Positions 26,375 to 34,700 of a stretch of DNA of 64,000 bases are shown piece by piece. Where the stretch lies: contig CAZOWM010000006.1 in the NCBI GenBank assembly GCA_964583615.1, positions 32,493 to 96,492 on the forward strand, in the 5' to 3' direction. The notes below the pieces were generated by a model that saw nothing but the letters and a program-made list of their open reading frames with translations, had not been told where the DNA came from and did not search any database. The position numbers were made by a program, and so were the translations under genes. Source of the DNA: CAZOWM01 sp964583615 (lineage in GTDB: Bacteria; Spirochaetota; B62-G9; DRHN01). Each line of letters starts with the position of its first letter. Within the stretch, counting starts at the first letter, position 1.

Positions 26375-26560
26375 ATGAAAGTGAGCATTGACTCTGACCT
26401 GTGCACCGGGTGCGGTGCATGTGTGGACGATGTGCCCGATGTATTTGCGATGGGCGACGACATTGCGGAAGTGATCAAACCTGATGTACCAGCAGACCTC
26501 GAAGATGCGGTGAAGGAGGCTGCAGAAAACTGTCCTGTCGAAGCGATTACGGTGACATGA
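26375..26560 (+). CDS. single-cluster [4Fe-4S] ferredoxin
   Basis: The 61-aa protein starts after AAAGGAG. It contains the motif CTGCGAC near residue 11 (C-x2-C-x2-C) and the distant Cys in NCPVEAI, which together bind one [4Fe-4S] cluster; the rest is acidic. This is the Thermotoga/Pyrococcus-type single-cluster ferredoxin, a low-potential electron carrier. It could serve the nearby aldehyde:ferredoxin oxidoreductase, now a remnant, or general anaerobic metabolism. It appears to be transcribed alone. Confidence 0.92.
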   Translation: MKVSIDSDLCTGCGACVDDVPDVFAMGDDIAEVIKPDVPADLEDAVKEAAENCPVEAITVT

Positions 26561-26868
26561 GAAAAAAAGGCGATTCACCTGCATAAGGTGTTTCCTTCAC
26601 TGCTTTTTTCTTAAATTTTCACGCTTGCTTAGGCGTGATCGGTGTTTCCCCGAGAAAGTTCTTGACGATTTTACGTGACCGGGGGCATGGTGTTTATAAG
26701 GGGAAAATTCCCTTTTTATAGCACTTCTTAGATGCTCAAATAATCTGTAACTGGTCAGCGGTTTTATCGTAGGAAATAATCATTGAGTAAGGTGCTGTTT
26801 TGGATAGGAGGTGGGTCTTCTCACGTCCAGAACGGTATTTTATACATTTTTAAGTCAAGGAGGGTATT
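26561..26868. other. intergenic region between ferredoxin and the betaine transporter
   Basis: No gene is seen. CACCT/AGGTG (26577-26591) and CACGC/GCGTG pairs lie in the left part, and AAGGG (26698-26702) pairs with CCCTT (26710-26714) followed by T residues, which may end the ferredoxin transcript. The right part should hold the promoter for the transporter, but I could not choose a convincing -35/-10 pair. Confidence 0.45.
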
Positions 26869-27861
26869 ATGTGGAAAAAAATCTTTATGGCGGCCGCATT
26901 GATAACTGTTGCGGCATTATTCTTTGCAAGCGCGCCGAAAGAAAAATCTGAGAAACAGGCGCCTGCTCCACAAGAAGCAGTGGAAGAAGCAGAACCAGGA
27001 ACCGGCATTCCATACAAAAAGCCTATCGATATCGGGACGAAAAATTTCACCGAGCAGTTTGTCGTAGGAAACCTGATGTATCTGTTGCTCGAGGATCGAG
27101 GGTTTGACGTTGAGCTGAAAACCGGTATGTCCAGCACGGTTCTTAGAGAGGCAATGGAAAACGGCGATATCGACCTGTGCATGGACTACACGGGAACACT
27201 CTGGCTGACCTACGAAGGCAACGCGTTCAAGGGTGAATCACCGCAAGAGATGTACCGAAAGACCAAAGAGAGTGAAGCCGCGGAAGGACGCGTGTGGATG
27301 GATCCGATATGGTGCAACAACACATATGCAATTGCAGTTACAAAAGAATTCTCTGAAGAAAATGGTATTACTACACTCTCAGATTACGCTGCGTATGTAA
27401 AGGAAAACGATGGTGAGGTCCACTTTGCCAGTGATTTCGAGTTCTACTCCCGCCCTGACGGGATAATGGGATTGCAGCTTCACTACGATTTTGCATTCAA
27501 ACCCGATTATATCACCACTGTTCTCCCCGGTCTGACGTTCGAATATCTTGCAAAGGGAAGAAGCACTGCGGCGATGGTATTCGGAACCGATCCGGCGGTT
27601 GTGAAATTCAACTGGGTCGTGCTGCAGGACGACAAGAACTTCTGGCCTCCCTATGACCTTTGTCCTTACACCAGAAAAGAGGTCCTTGACGCAAATCCAG
27701 GACTCGATGACGCACTGGGTGATCTGATTGCCGCCTTTCCGAGCGTTCCGAAAGGGGCACGGCAGGAGATGACCAACCTGAACGCCCAAGTTGACATCGA
27801 TATGATGGAGCCTGAAGACGCGGCCATGGAGTGGCTCGAGGAAAAGGGGTTGATCGACTGA
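26869..27861 (+). CDS. glycine betaine/choline-type ABC transporter, substrate-binding protein
   Basis: This 330-aa protein has an N-terminal signal sequence ending LFFASAPK and no lipobox cysteine, so it should be a free or signal-anchored periplasmic protein. From residue 40 it is an OpuAC-type binding domain (IDIGTKNFTEQFVVGNLMYL, DIDLCMDYTGTLWLTY, WCNNTYAIAVTKEF, PVLKF-like AVVKFNWVVLQDD). Such proteins bind glycine betaine, choline, carnitine or proline betaine. It starts a four-gene operon (binding protein, permease, ATPase, permease). The flanking MttB genes suggest that the imported compound is demethylated for carbon or energy and not only stored as an osmolyte. Confidence 0.9.
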   Translation: MWKKIFMAAALITVAALFFASAPKEKSEKQAPAPQEAVEEAEPGTGIPYKKPIDIGTKNFTEQFVVGNLMYLLLEDRGFDVELKTGMSSTVLREAMENGDIDLCMDYTGTLWLTYEGNAFKGESPQEMYRKTKESEAAEGRVWMDPIWCNNTYAIAVTKEFSEENGITTLSDYAAYVKENDGEVHFASDFEFYSRPDGIMGLQLHYDFAFKPDYITTVLPGLTFEYLAKGRSTAAMVFGTDPAVVKFNWVVLQDDKNFWPPYDLCPYTRKEVLDANPGLDDALGDLIAAFPSVPKGARQEMTNLNAQVDIDMMEPEDAAMEWLEEKGLID

Positions 27862-27893
27862 TTTTTTCTACCTGAAGAGAAATAATTTTTACA

Positions 27894-27922
27894 CAGGACC
27901 AGCTTTCAGAGTGCTGGTCCTG
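27894..27922 (+). repeat. strong intercistronic hairpin in the betaine transporter operon
   Basis: CAGGACCAGC (27894-27903) and GCTGGTCCTG (27913-27922) form a perfect 10-bp stem with a 9-nt loop. No U-run follows. Placed just after the binding-protein gene, it probably stabilises the upstream mRNA or reduces read-through, giving more binding protein than permease. Confidence 0.6.
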
Positions 27923-28005
27923 TTGGACTAATGCTGTATATGGTGGTGGCTTATGCGCATAAAAGAGCAAAGGGATGTGAAATGACAAAAAAAGAGGCAT
28001 AAAAA

Positions 28006-28689
28006 ATGTGGGTTCAAGCATATGAATATCTGCTAAACCATCCTGATAAAATACTGGAGTGGACTCTTCAGCACCTGTACATCATCCTTGTGGCAAATGC
28101 CTGCGCTGTGGTAATCGGCATTCTGGTCGGGATCTACATCAGCGGAAAGGGAAGAGAGCAACTTGCGGACACAGTCATCTATCTGGCAAGCATCATGATG
28201 ACCATTCCTTCACTCGCACTCTACGGGATTCTCATGGGTATCCTTGGGGCGCTGACGCTGCCCTCGATCGGTTTTCTCCCGGTGGTGATCGCGCTTACTC
28301 TCTACGGCCTGCTTCCAATTGTTCGGAACACTTACACCGCTATTCGGGAGGTCGATCCAGCCATTATAGAAGCGGGGCGCGGTATGGGTATGAGTGAATC
28401 GCAGATACTTTTCAAGCTCAAGCTTCCCCTCGCGGTACCGGTGATCATGGCAGGGCTCCGCCAGGCGATTGTCATGAATATCGGTATTGCGGCGATCGGC
28501 TCCTATATAGGTGCTGGAGGGCTGGGACAGCCCATATTCCGCGGTATTGCAAACTATCGTGTGGATCTCATTCTCGTCGGTGCGGTGTTTGTATCCCTGC
28601 TTGCCATCATCGTTGATATCGTCATGGCGAGGGTGGAGCGGCTGACCACACCGAAAGGTCTCAAAGTGAGGGGAAAGACAAGTGATTAA
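28006..28689 (+). CDS. glycine betaine/choline-type ABC transporter, permease
   Basis: The 227-aa membrane protein has about six hydrophobic segments and the permease-ATPase coupling motif EAGRGMGMSESQILFKLKLP, with the typical IAAIGSYIGAGGLGQPIFRG near the C terminus. It matches the OpuCB/YehW family. Its end overlaps the ATPase gene by 8 nt. Together with the second permease (29808-30545) it should form the transmembrane channel. Confidence 0.9.
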   Translation: MWVQAYEYLLNHPDKILEWTLQHLYIILVANACAVVIGILVGIYISGKGREQLADTVIYLASIMMTIPSLALYGILMGILGALTLPSIGFLPVVIALTLYGLLPIVRNTYTAIREVDPAIIEAGRGMGMSESQILFKLKLPLAVPVIMAGLRQAIVMNIGIAAIGSYIGAGGLGQPIFRGIANYRVDLILVGAVFVSLLAIIVDIVMARVERLTTPKGLKVRGKTSD

Positions 28690-29803
28690 ATTGGAAAATG
28701 TCACAAAGGTATATCAGGATGGAACGAAGGCAGTAAAAGAGCTTTCGCTTGAAATAGAAAAGGGGGAGTTCTGCATATTTCTCGGGCCTTCGGGTTGCGG
28801 AAAAACAACGAGTATGAAAATGATCAACCGCCTCATTCCCCTGACCTCAGGAAAGATCTTCGTAGACGGAGTGGACGTCATGAAGCTCGACCCCAATGAG
28901 CTTCGGAGGGGTATAGGGTACGCAATCCAGAACATCGGTCTTTTCCCCCATCTCACGGTTATGGAAAACATCGCCACAGTTCCCATGCTCCAGAAGTGGC
29001 CGAAGAAAAAGTGGCGTACACGCGCCGCGGAACTGCTTGAGCTGGTAGGAATGGACTCCGGGACGTTTCTCGACCGGTATCCGAGCGAACTTTCCGGGGG
29101 GCAGCAGCAGCGGGTGGGTGTCGCGCGATGCCTGGGGGCGGATCCTCCCATACTTCTCATGGACGAACCGTTTGGTGCGATTGATCCGATTACCCGTGCG
29201 AAGCTTCAGGATGAGTTCTTGAAGATCCAGTCGACGATCAAGAAGACCATCGCCTTTGTTACTCACGACATCAACGAGGCGATCAAGATGGGAGACAGGA
29301 TCGCACTGCTTCGCCTGGGTGAGCTCATACAGTACAGCGATCCCGCCACCCTACTCAACGAACCGAAGAATGAATTCGTGAGGAATTTCGTCGGCGCAGA
29401 CAGGGTCCTCAAGGGGATGCGTCTTTACAGGGCACGTGATGTCATGCAGGAGCCGCCGCTCATGTTCACAGAGGATGAAAAGCCTTCAACGGTCGGGGAG
29501 CAGATGAGGCAGAACATGCTGAATTGGGCCATGCTTGTAGACAAAAAAAAGCGCTTTCTGGGCTGGATTACCTATGATGACCTCGAAAAGAGCACATCGC
29601 TTCGCGAGATAATGGTCGAGCCGGCTGTGACCACGTCGCCGGAAACACCGCTGAACGAAGCGATCTCATTGATGCTCAACAGTGCAATCGGAAATCTTTC
29701 GGTGGTCGACAACGAAGGGCACCTGCTGGGGGTTTTGACCTTCGAGATAATCAGAACCATCCTCTCGCAGGAGAGCGAAGACAAGAAATCGGACGGGGGG
29801 TGA
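28682..29803 (+). CDS. glycine betaine/choline-type ABC transporter, ATP-binding protein with CBS domains
   Basis: The 373-aa protein has a complete nucleotide-binding domain: Walker A GPSGCGKTTS, Q-loop YAIQNIGLFPHLTV, signature LSGGQQQRVGVARCLGA, Walker B LLMDEPFGAIDP, and H-loop VTHDINEA. Residues about 250-370 form two CBS motifs (RARDVMQEPPLMFTED; EIMVEPAVTTSPETPLNEAI). In OpuA-type systems the CBS pair senses ionic strength, so osmotic control is possible. The gene overlaps the upstream permease by 8 nt and is followed 4 nt later by the second permease. Confidence 0.94.
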   Translation: MIKLENVTKVYQDGTKAVKELSLEIEKGEFCIFLGPSGCGKTTSMKMINRLIPLTSGKIFVDGVDVMKLDPNELRRGIGYAIQNIGLFPHLTVMENIATVPMLQKWPKKKWRTRAAELLELVGMDSGTFLDRYPSELSGGQQQRVGVARCLGADPPILLMDEPFGAIDPITRAKLQDEFLKIQSTIKKTIAFVTHDINEAIKMGDRIALLRLGELIQYSDPATLLNEPKNEFVRNFVGADRVLKGMRLYRARDVMQEPPLMFTEDEKPSTVGEQMRQNMLNWAMLVDKKKRFLGWITYDDLEKSTSLREIMVEPAVTTSPETPLNEAISLMLNSAIGNLSVVDNEGHLLGVLTFEIIRTILSQESEDKKSDGG

Positions 29804-29807
29804 AAAA

Positions 29808-30545
29808 GTGAGAAAGTATGTAATTCTGGGCGGCCTCATCGCACTCCTCCTGGGCATCACCATCTGGATGACGGGGCTCGAATCGGTCGGTATCTTCAAG
29901 ATGGCTCCTGCAACAAAGGTGTTGAAAGCAACGGCACGGCACTTCCAGATCGTCGGAGCAGCAGAGGCGCTCGCCATCGCACTCGGTATTCCCATCGGAT
30001 TTTTCAGCACACGGAGGGCAATGCGGTTCGTGTCTCCTGTGCTGATTGGAACGGCCAATGTAGGACAGACCATCCCCACACTCGCGTTCATCGGTATTGC
30101 CGGTGCGGTTCTGGGCATGGGGTATAAAGCTGCGGTCATTGCGCTGTTTATCTACGGTATGCTTCCCATAATCCGCAATACCTATGCGGGGATACGGTCT
30201 GTCGACCCCTCGGTGATCGAGGCTGCACGCGGTATGGGAATGTCGAAGATGCAGATCACCGCTCGGATCGAACTGCGTATTGCAATGCCTGTCATACTTG
30301 CGGGAATAAGAACCTCAACAGTGGTCAATGTGGGGACCGCTGCGGTTGCGGGGATGATCGGTGCCGGGGGGCTTGGAGAGCTGATTGTGACGGGAATCGC
30401 TGTGCGTGTCACCCAGATCATTCTTCAGGGGGCAGCGCCAACCGCGGCACTTGCAATTATCCTTGATGCGGCTATCGGCGGAATCGAGAATGTGATTACT
30501 CCACGGGGTCTCAAGATACTCAAAGCGGCGCAGTGGCAGCAGTAG
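29808..30545 (+). CDS. glycine betaine/choline-type ABC transporter, second permease
   Basis: The 245-aa protein is a paralogue of the first permease, with the same coupling motif IEAARGMGMSKMQITARIEL and VNVGTAAVAGMIGAGGLGEL. The first 25 residues add one helix. It starts 4 nt after the ATPase gene and ends the operon, tail to tail with the aldehyde oxidoreductase remnant, 14 nt away. Confidence 0.9.
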   Translation: MRKYVILGGLIALLLGITIWMTGLESVGIFKMAPATKVLKATARHFQIVGAAEALAIALGIPIGFFSTRRAMRFVSPVLIGTANVGQTIPTLAFIGIAGAVLGMGYKAAVIALFIYGMLPIIRNTYAGIRSVDPSVIEAARGMGMSKMQITARIELRIAMPVILAGIRTSTVVNVGTAAVAGMIGAGGLGELIVTGIAVRVTQIILQGAAPTAALAIILDAAIGGIENVITPRGLKILKAAQWQQ

Positions 30546-30559
30546 GCTGTGTGCATGGT

Positions 30560-31514
30560 TTATGGCATTCTCGCACCTCTGATGGGAAAAATGCGTCTTT
30601 CTCTCCTGTGAACGTGAAAGCAGCGCCTGACGAGTTCTTCCACATCCTGTTTGATCGGTTTTCTGGGATTTGTGAACACATTGACGTTCTTCAAGCTCCG
30701 TGCCACGATGAAGGGCACATCGTGGTTTTCACAGCAGATGATGCCCTTCTCGCAGGCTTCCATGGCAAAGGCGATAGCACTTCCTGTGGAGATCGTGTCT
30801 ATACCGAAACGGTTGCACAGCTCATTCGCATATGATATTTCTTCGAGGTCGTCCACCAGGCACAGTGCTCCGAGTGTGCCCACTGTCTCGTGTTCAGCAG
30901 CTGCGCTCGAAACGCCTGCGTACTTTCCCTGACTGATGGCCACCTCTTTGCCGCATCCGATTACACAGGTTTTGCAGGCATAATCTCCACTGTAGATTGT
31001 TTCCCTCAGGGCTGTTCCCGATATACGGGAAGCGCCCGCTTGCCAACGCCCCTGCTCCCATTTTTTCAGCGGAAGGTATCCCATTTCCTCGAGCGCCTCC
31101 ACAGGACCGCTTGTCCCGTATCTCAGCAAAATGGTCATGAATCCATATGTACACAGGGGTGGGAGAAGCGCCTCTTACCACGATCCCGTCGAATCCCGCC
31201 CTCTTCAGGTTGAATCCCCAGGTTCCTCCCACGTCGCTTTCTGCCCAGATGCCGGTCAAAGGTGACAGTAATGCAATGGAATGCCGGCCCGATGTTGGAA
31301 TGGGGGTCCCTGTAAACGGACCTGCGATAAAGATAAGAGGATTTTTTGCAGAAAGCTCAGGGGTATGTGCACGAGTTTCATTAACCATGATCCACGCAGC
31401 CAGGCCGCTTCCGCCGGTAAACCTCTTATACGTATTTTCGTCAAAGGACCGAACTTCTAACTGCCCGCTGCTCAAGTCGACCCAAAGCATTCTGCCGGTG
31501 TAGCCTTTCAACAT
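30560..31514 (-). pseudogene. aldehyde:ferredoxin oxidoreductase (tungsten/molybdopterin) remnant
   Basis: ATG 31514 follows GAGGAG and opens MLKGYTGRMLWVDLSSGQ, the N terminus of the AOR family. The first domain continues through GPFTGTPIPTSGRHSIALLS, SDVGGTWGFNLKRAGFDGIV to about 31150. The frame then changes and the text jumps to the second domain (TSGPVEALEEMGYLPLKKW), which has the iron-sulfur site ACKTCVIGCGKEV and AAEHETVGTLGALCLVDDLE. A third jump gives the C-terminal tail. About 320 of the family's roughly 600 residues remain, so it is broken. The start lies 9 nt downstream of the MttB gene's stop, implying a former operon. Confidence 0.85.
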
Positions 31515-31522
31515 ATTACTCC

Positions 31523-32959
31523 TCATTTCAGATCCTCGAATTCTTTTTCAATGCTCTTTTCAACAGCATCGTCGAGCTCGAGAACAGTGTGGGTGTCGAG
31601 GATTTTTTTTGCCTCCTGGTTCAAACGCACATACATGCTCCTGCTTCCGTCCGCCTCCCAGTTGTCGAACACTTTTCTGTCCATTCTCTTTGTGAGGTAT
31701 TGCACCTGTTTCCAGTTTCTGAAGGTGTGGTCATCATCGAGGAAACCTCTTCCCGGTATTACCCTCGCGATCGCGTCAAGGGCGAGGGATTCTTCATCAA
31801 CCGGGATGCCATCAACGATGAAGCGTGCGATTCCTATGGCTTCGTCGACGAGGAGGATCATCTCCATGGATGAGGTGAGCCCCGATTCGATGTAGCCGTT
31901 GTCATGCACCAGATTGCTTCTCGTAAGAAGCGCGCTGTAGACCGAAAGCATCGCTTCCATCCCAGCTTGCGCGTCAATGAGCTTGGAATCTGTAGCGCCG
32001 GAGGTTCCCCACACGGGAAGGTTGTAGAACCGTGCCATCTGAGTGTTTGCTGCGGAACCCAGAATCCACTCGGGAGCGCCATAGGCGACGACCGCAGACA
32101 TCATATCGAGTGCGGCCATGTTCGATCCGAAAACGAAGGGAGCGCCCGGGTTTTTCAGCTGGGAGAGCACCAGTCCGGTGAGGGTTTCTGCGTTCCCAAG
32201 TGCGAGAGCCCCTGAAACCGTGATCGGTCCACCAGCGCCGGTGTTCGGCGAAGGAATGAACGCTGCAGGGATCCCCTTTTCCGCACAAAAAAGAAGCTTC
32301 TGCACGGCTTCGGGATTGATCAGTCGCGGTGATATCGGCTCGGCGTACAGAATGATGAAGGGTTTCTGACGTAGTTGTTCCGCCCCGCCTGAGACTGCAC
32401 AGGCAATCCTGTACAGTGCTTTAATATCCTCCGTGTTGTTTGCCGTGTACATGAGAGGCTTTGTCGTTCCCCTGAGCATTTCCACAAACTCGTGCAGATA
32501 CGCGAATCTCGGTTCCACGTCTCCCGGATTTCCCATTGACATCACAAAATCAAGATTCGGCAGGGCATCGGTCAGACGTGCGAATTTTCTGATGTCGGAC
32601 ACTGTTGATTTTCTTCTCTGTCCGGTATGCACATCGAGAGTGTAAATCGTGTCCGACCCTGTGCCGAAGTGGGTCTTTCCCCGTTCCAGGCATATGGACC
32701 TTTGTCCCAAACGGTCATACAACTGTATCTTTGAGGGAGCCGTGGAAAGTGCAGCGCGAAGAAGCCGTTCGGGGATTTTCACAAGCTCGCCTTCCACTTT
32801 TGCCCCCGCTTTTTTGAGCAGCCCTATGCTCTCCTCTTCCTTGATGACAAGGCCGATTCCGCTCATTACCTCCACTGTGGCGCTGTGTATCTCGAAGATC
32901 TGCTCTTCGGAAAGGACCCCGAAGAAGGGGTGCAGGGTTTCTACTCCGGTCTGTTTCAT
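31523..32959 (-). CDS. MttB-superfamily (non-pyrrolysine) corrinoid methyltransferase, second copy
   Basis: The frame extends to 33034, but ATG 32959 follows AAAGGAG at proper distance, giving MKQTGVETLHPFFGVLSEEQ and 478 residues. It shows the same family landmarks as the gene at 24511-25971: KTHFGTGSDTIYTLD, GAGGPITVSGALALGNAETL, WGTSGATDSKLIDAQAGMEA. It has no internal UAG, so it is not a pyrrolysine enzyme. Its start overlaps the end of the remnant upstream (ATGA). Context suggests transfer of a methyl group from a quaternary amine to a corrinoid protein. Confidence 0.9.
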   Translation of the reverse strand: MKQTGVETLHPFFGVLSEEQIFEIHSATVEVMSGIGLVIKEEESIGLLKKAGAKVEGELVKIPERLLRAALSTAPSKIQLYDRLGQRSICLERGKTHFGTGSDTIYTLDVHTGQRRKSTVSDIRKFARLTDALPNLDFVMSMGNPGDVEPRFAYLHEFVEMLRGTTKPLMYTANNTEDIKALYRIACAVSGGAEQLRQKPFIILYAEPISPRLINPEAVQKLLFCAEKGIPAAFIPSPNTGAGGPITVSGALALGNAETLTGLVLSQLKNPGAPFVFGSNMAALDMMSAVVAYGAPEWILGSAANTQMARFYNLPVWGTSGATDSKLIDAQAGMEAMLSVYSALLTRSNLVHDNGYIESGLTSSMEMILLVDEAIGIARFIVDGIPVDEESLALDAIARVIPGRGFLDDDHTFRNWKQVQYLTKRMDRKVFDNWEADGSRSMYVRLNQEAKKILDTHTVLELDDAVEKSIEKEFEDLK

Positions 32960-32999
32960 GGTTCTCTCCTTTTTCTTTTCGTTTTGTACCGGTACAAGG

Positions 33000-33486
33000 C
33001 AGTGATCAGTCTGTACCGTTGTATGATGAGCCAATCGATTTCCGGATCGACGAGACTCATTGACTTTTCCGCACCTGCCTGGATATCCGGAAGTTTGCTG
33101 TCGGTCATGCCTGCAATCGGCACGCAGGAAAGAACAACCGGCGTTCTCTTGCGTCAGATTTCGATGAGAAATGACGTGACAAGGGAATTGAACCTGAGGG
33201 GCCTTATCATCCGGCTTGTGATAAAGGAGACAATTGGCCGTTTTCGCAGGGCCTTCTCACCGTCTGCTATGAGCTCACACATTTCGATGACGTTTCTGAT
33301 GCCATCGAGAGAGTGGACACCTGATTGTACATGTTTGGTCGTATTGGAGATTGCATAGTAAAACCTGCTGTCATCGACTTCAAAACCTGTTTTCCAGAGA
33401 ATGGTTACGGCAGCATCCCGAATCTTTTTTATCTCTCTGTCGGTGAGAGACCTGTACCGTCCTCCTTTGAGCCCTCTGTTCTGCAT
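33000..33486 (-). pseudogene. MttB-family methyltransferase remnant 2
   Basis: From ATG 33486 the protein reads MQNRGLKGGRYRSLTDREIK, then KIRDAAVTILWKTGFEV, a canonical MttB start. It then jumps to FYYAISNTTKHVQSGVHSLD and ALRKRPIVSFITSRMIRPL, equal to the middle of remnant 1. It passes in another frame to TPVVLSCVPIAGMTDSKLPD and IQAGAEKSMSLVDPEIDW. At least three blocks of the normal protein are missing (about 160 codons left of roughly 480). The surviving text resembles remnant 1 more than the two intact copies. Confidence 0.8.
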
Positions 33487-33719
33487 GACAAACTTCAGGA
33501 TTTTGCAAATGGTACCTAAAAAACAATCCGTCATTGTAAATCATTACAATTATTTTATCAAGGATTTCTTGCACATACAATAAAATGTATCAGTACAATA
33601 GTTGTATACAGATAAAATCTTACAATAATATTGTGTTTACTTATAAAAAAAGCCTTGAAAAATCGGTTTCCACGAAGTAAAATGTGAAGTGTATTGATAC
33701 ATTAATCAGGCGGAATCTT

Positions 33720-34691
33720 TTGAATATTACGCTCGACAAAAAAAACGGTCTTCCCTTTTACCTGCAGCTCAAACAGCAGCTCAAATCGATGATCAAAAAT
33801 GGATCGATCAGGGGACAGAAACTTCCATCAGTCAGAAAGCTCGCAAAGGATTTTGGCCTGAGCGTGAATACCGTGGTTCGTGCCTATGAGGGACTGAGAA
33901 ATGAGGGAATCATTACAGGCGCTGTGGGGAGGGGGACTTTTATCAACACAACACCGCAGTCTCTGAAAAAACAGAACCGAGATGTACTCTTGCGAAGGCT
34001 CATCGAGCATGCAGTCGAGGAGGCACTTTCTTTGGAATACAGCATTGAGGAATTCAGTACAGCGATTGACAGTTACATCCGTGAAAAAACTGAGACGATG
34101 CAGAAAGTGAGGCTCGCTTTTATCGAATGCAACATAGAGCAGGTGTTTCATTTTACCGAACATCTGGAGCTCGATCCTCACATTCACCGCATTCCTGTCC
34201 TGCTCAAAGAACTCACATCCGAAAACAGCACGGTCCTGCACCAGGTAGCGGAAAGTGATATTATTGTGACAAGTTTTTATCATCTCGACGAGGTGCGTGA
34301 TCTTCTTGCGCACCTCGACAAGCCGATTGTCGGCGTCAGTCTCGAACCGGAAATAAACACGATCATCCGTATTGCAAAAATATCTGAAAAGAGTACGGTT
34401 GGGCTCGTGACAACCAGCAAGGCTTTTCATAATATCATACGGGAAGTGCTCGATGAGCTGCATTTTTCTTTTCGGCGTATCCTTGAGACTCACACCAGCG
34501 ATAACAACGCAATTCATCGAATCGTTCGGCAGTGTGATGCGGTTCTTGTTTCTCCGAAACAGCGGCACGTAGTGGAGGCCATTGCAGAGGAGGACACGGA
34601 AATAATAGAGTTTGTATTCACTCCGGATCGGACCTCAATAAACAACCTGAAGGTTGCGCTCCTCGAGCTGAAAAAAAACAAAACCGGTTAG
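33720..34691 (+). CDS. GntR-family transcriptional regulator
   Basis: I place the start at TTG 33720 (LNITLDKKNGLPFYLQLKQQ), since AGGCGG precedes it; a GTG at 33684 has no such site. Residues about 10-75 form a winged helix of GntR type (GQKLPSVRKLAKDFGLSVNT, VVRAYEGLRNEGII). The C-terminal part (about 100-320) is not an obvious UTRA or FadR domain. It shows alternating strand-helix text (IPVLLKELTSENSTVLHQVA; VGLVTTSKAFHNIIREVLDE) like a small periplasmic-binding-type fold. It is 9 nt upstream of the ATP-citrate-lyase-like genes and probably controls them, and faces away from the MttB remnant. Confidence 0.82.
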   Translation: MNITLDKKNGLPFYLQLKQQLKSMIKNGSIRGQKLPSVRKLAKDFGLSVNTVVRAYEGLRNEGIITGAVGRGTFINTTPQSLKKQNRDVLLRRLIEHAVEEALSLEYSIEEFSTAIDSYIREKTETMQKVRLAFIECNIEQVFHFTEHLELDPHIHRIPVLLKELTSENSTVLHQVAESDIIVTSFYHLDEVRDLLAHLDKPIVGVSLEPEINTIIRIAKISEKSTVGLVTTSKAFHNIIREVLDELHFSFRRILETHTSDNNAIHRIVRQCDAVLVSPKQRHVVEAIAEEDTEIIEFVFTPDRTSINNLKVALLELKKNKTG

Positions 34692-34700
34692 GAGGTATAT

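Noticed and set aside
24511..32959. Pyrrolysine-type (in-frame UAG) trimethylamine methyltransferase
   Set aside because: Both intact MttB genes read through without any internal stop, so they belong to the non-pyrrolysine branch.
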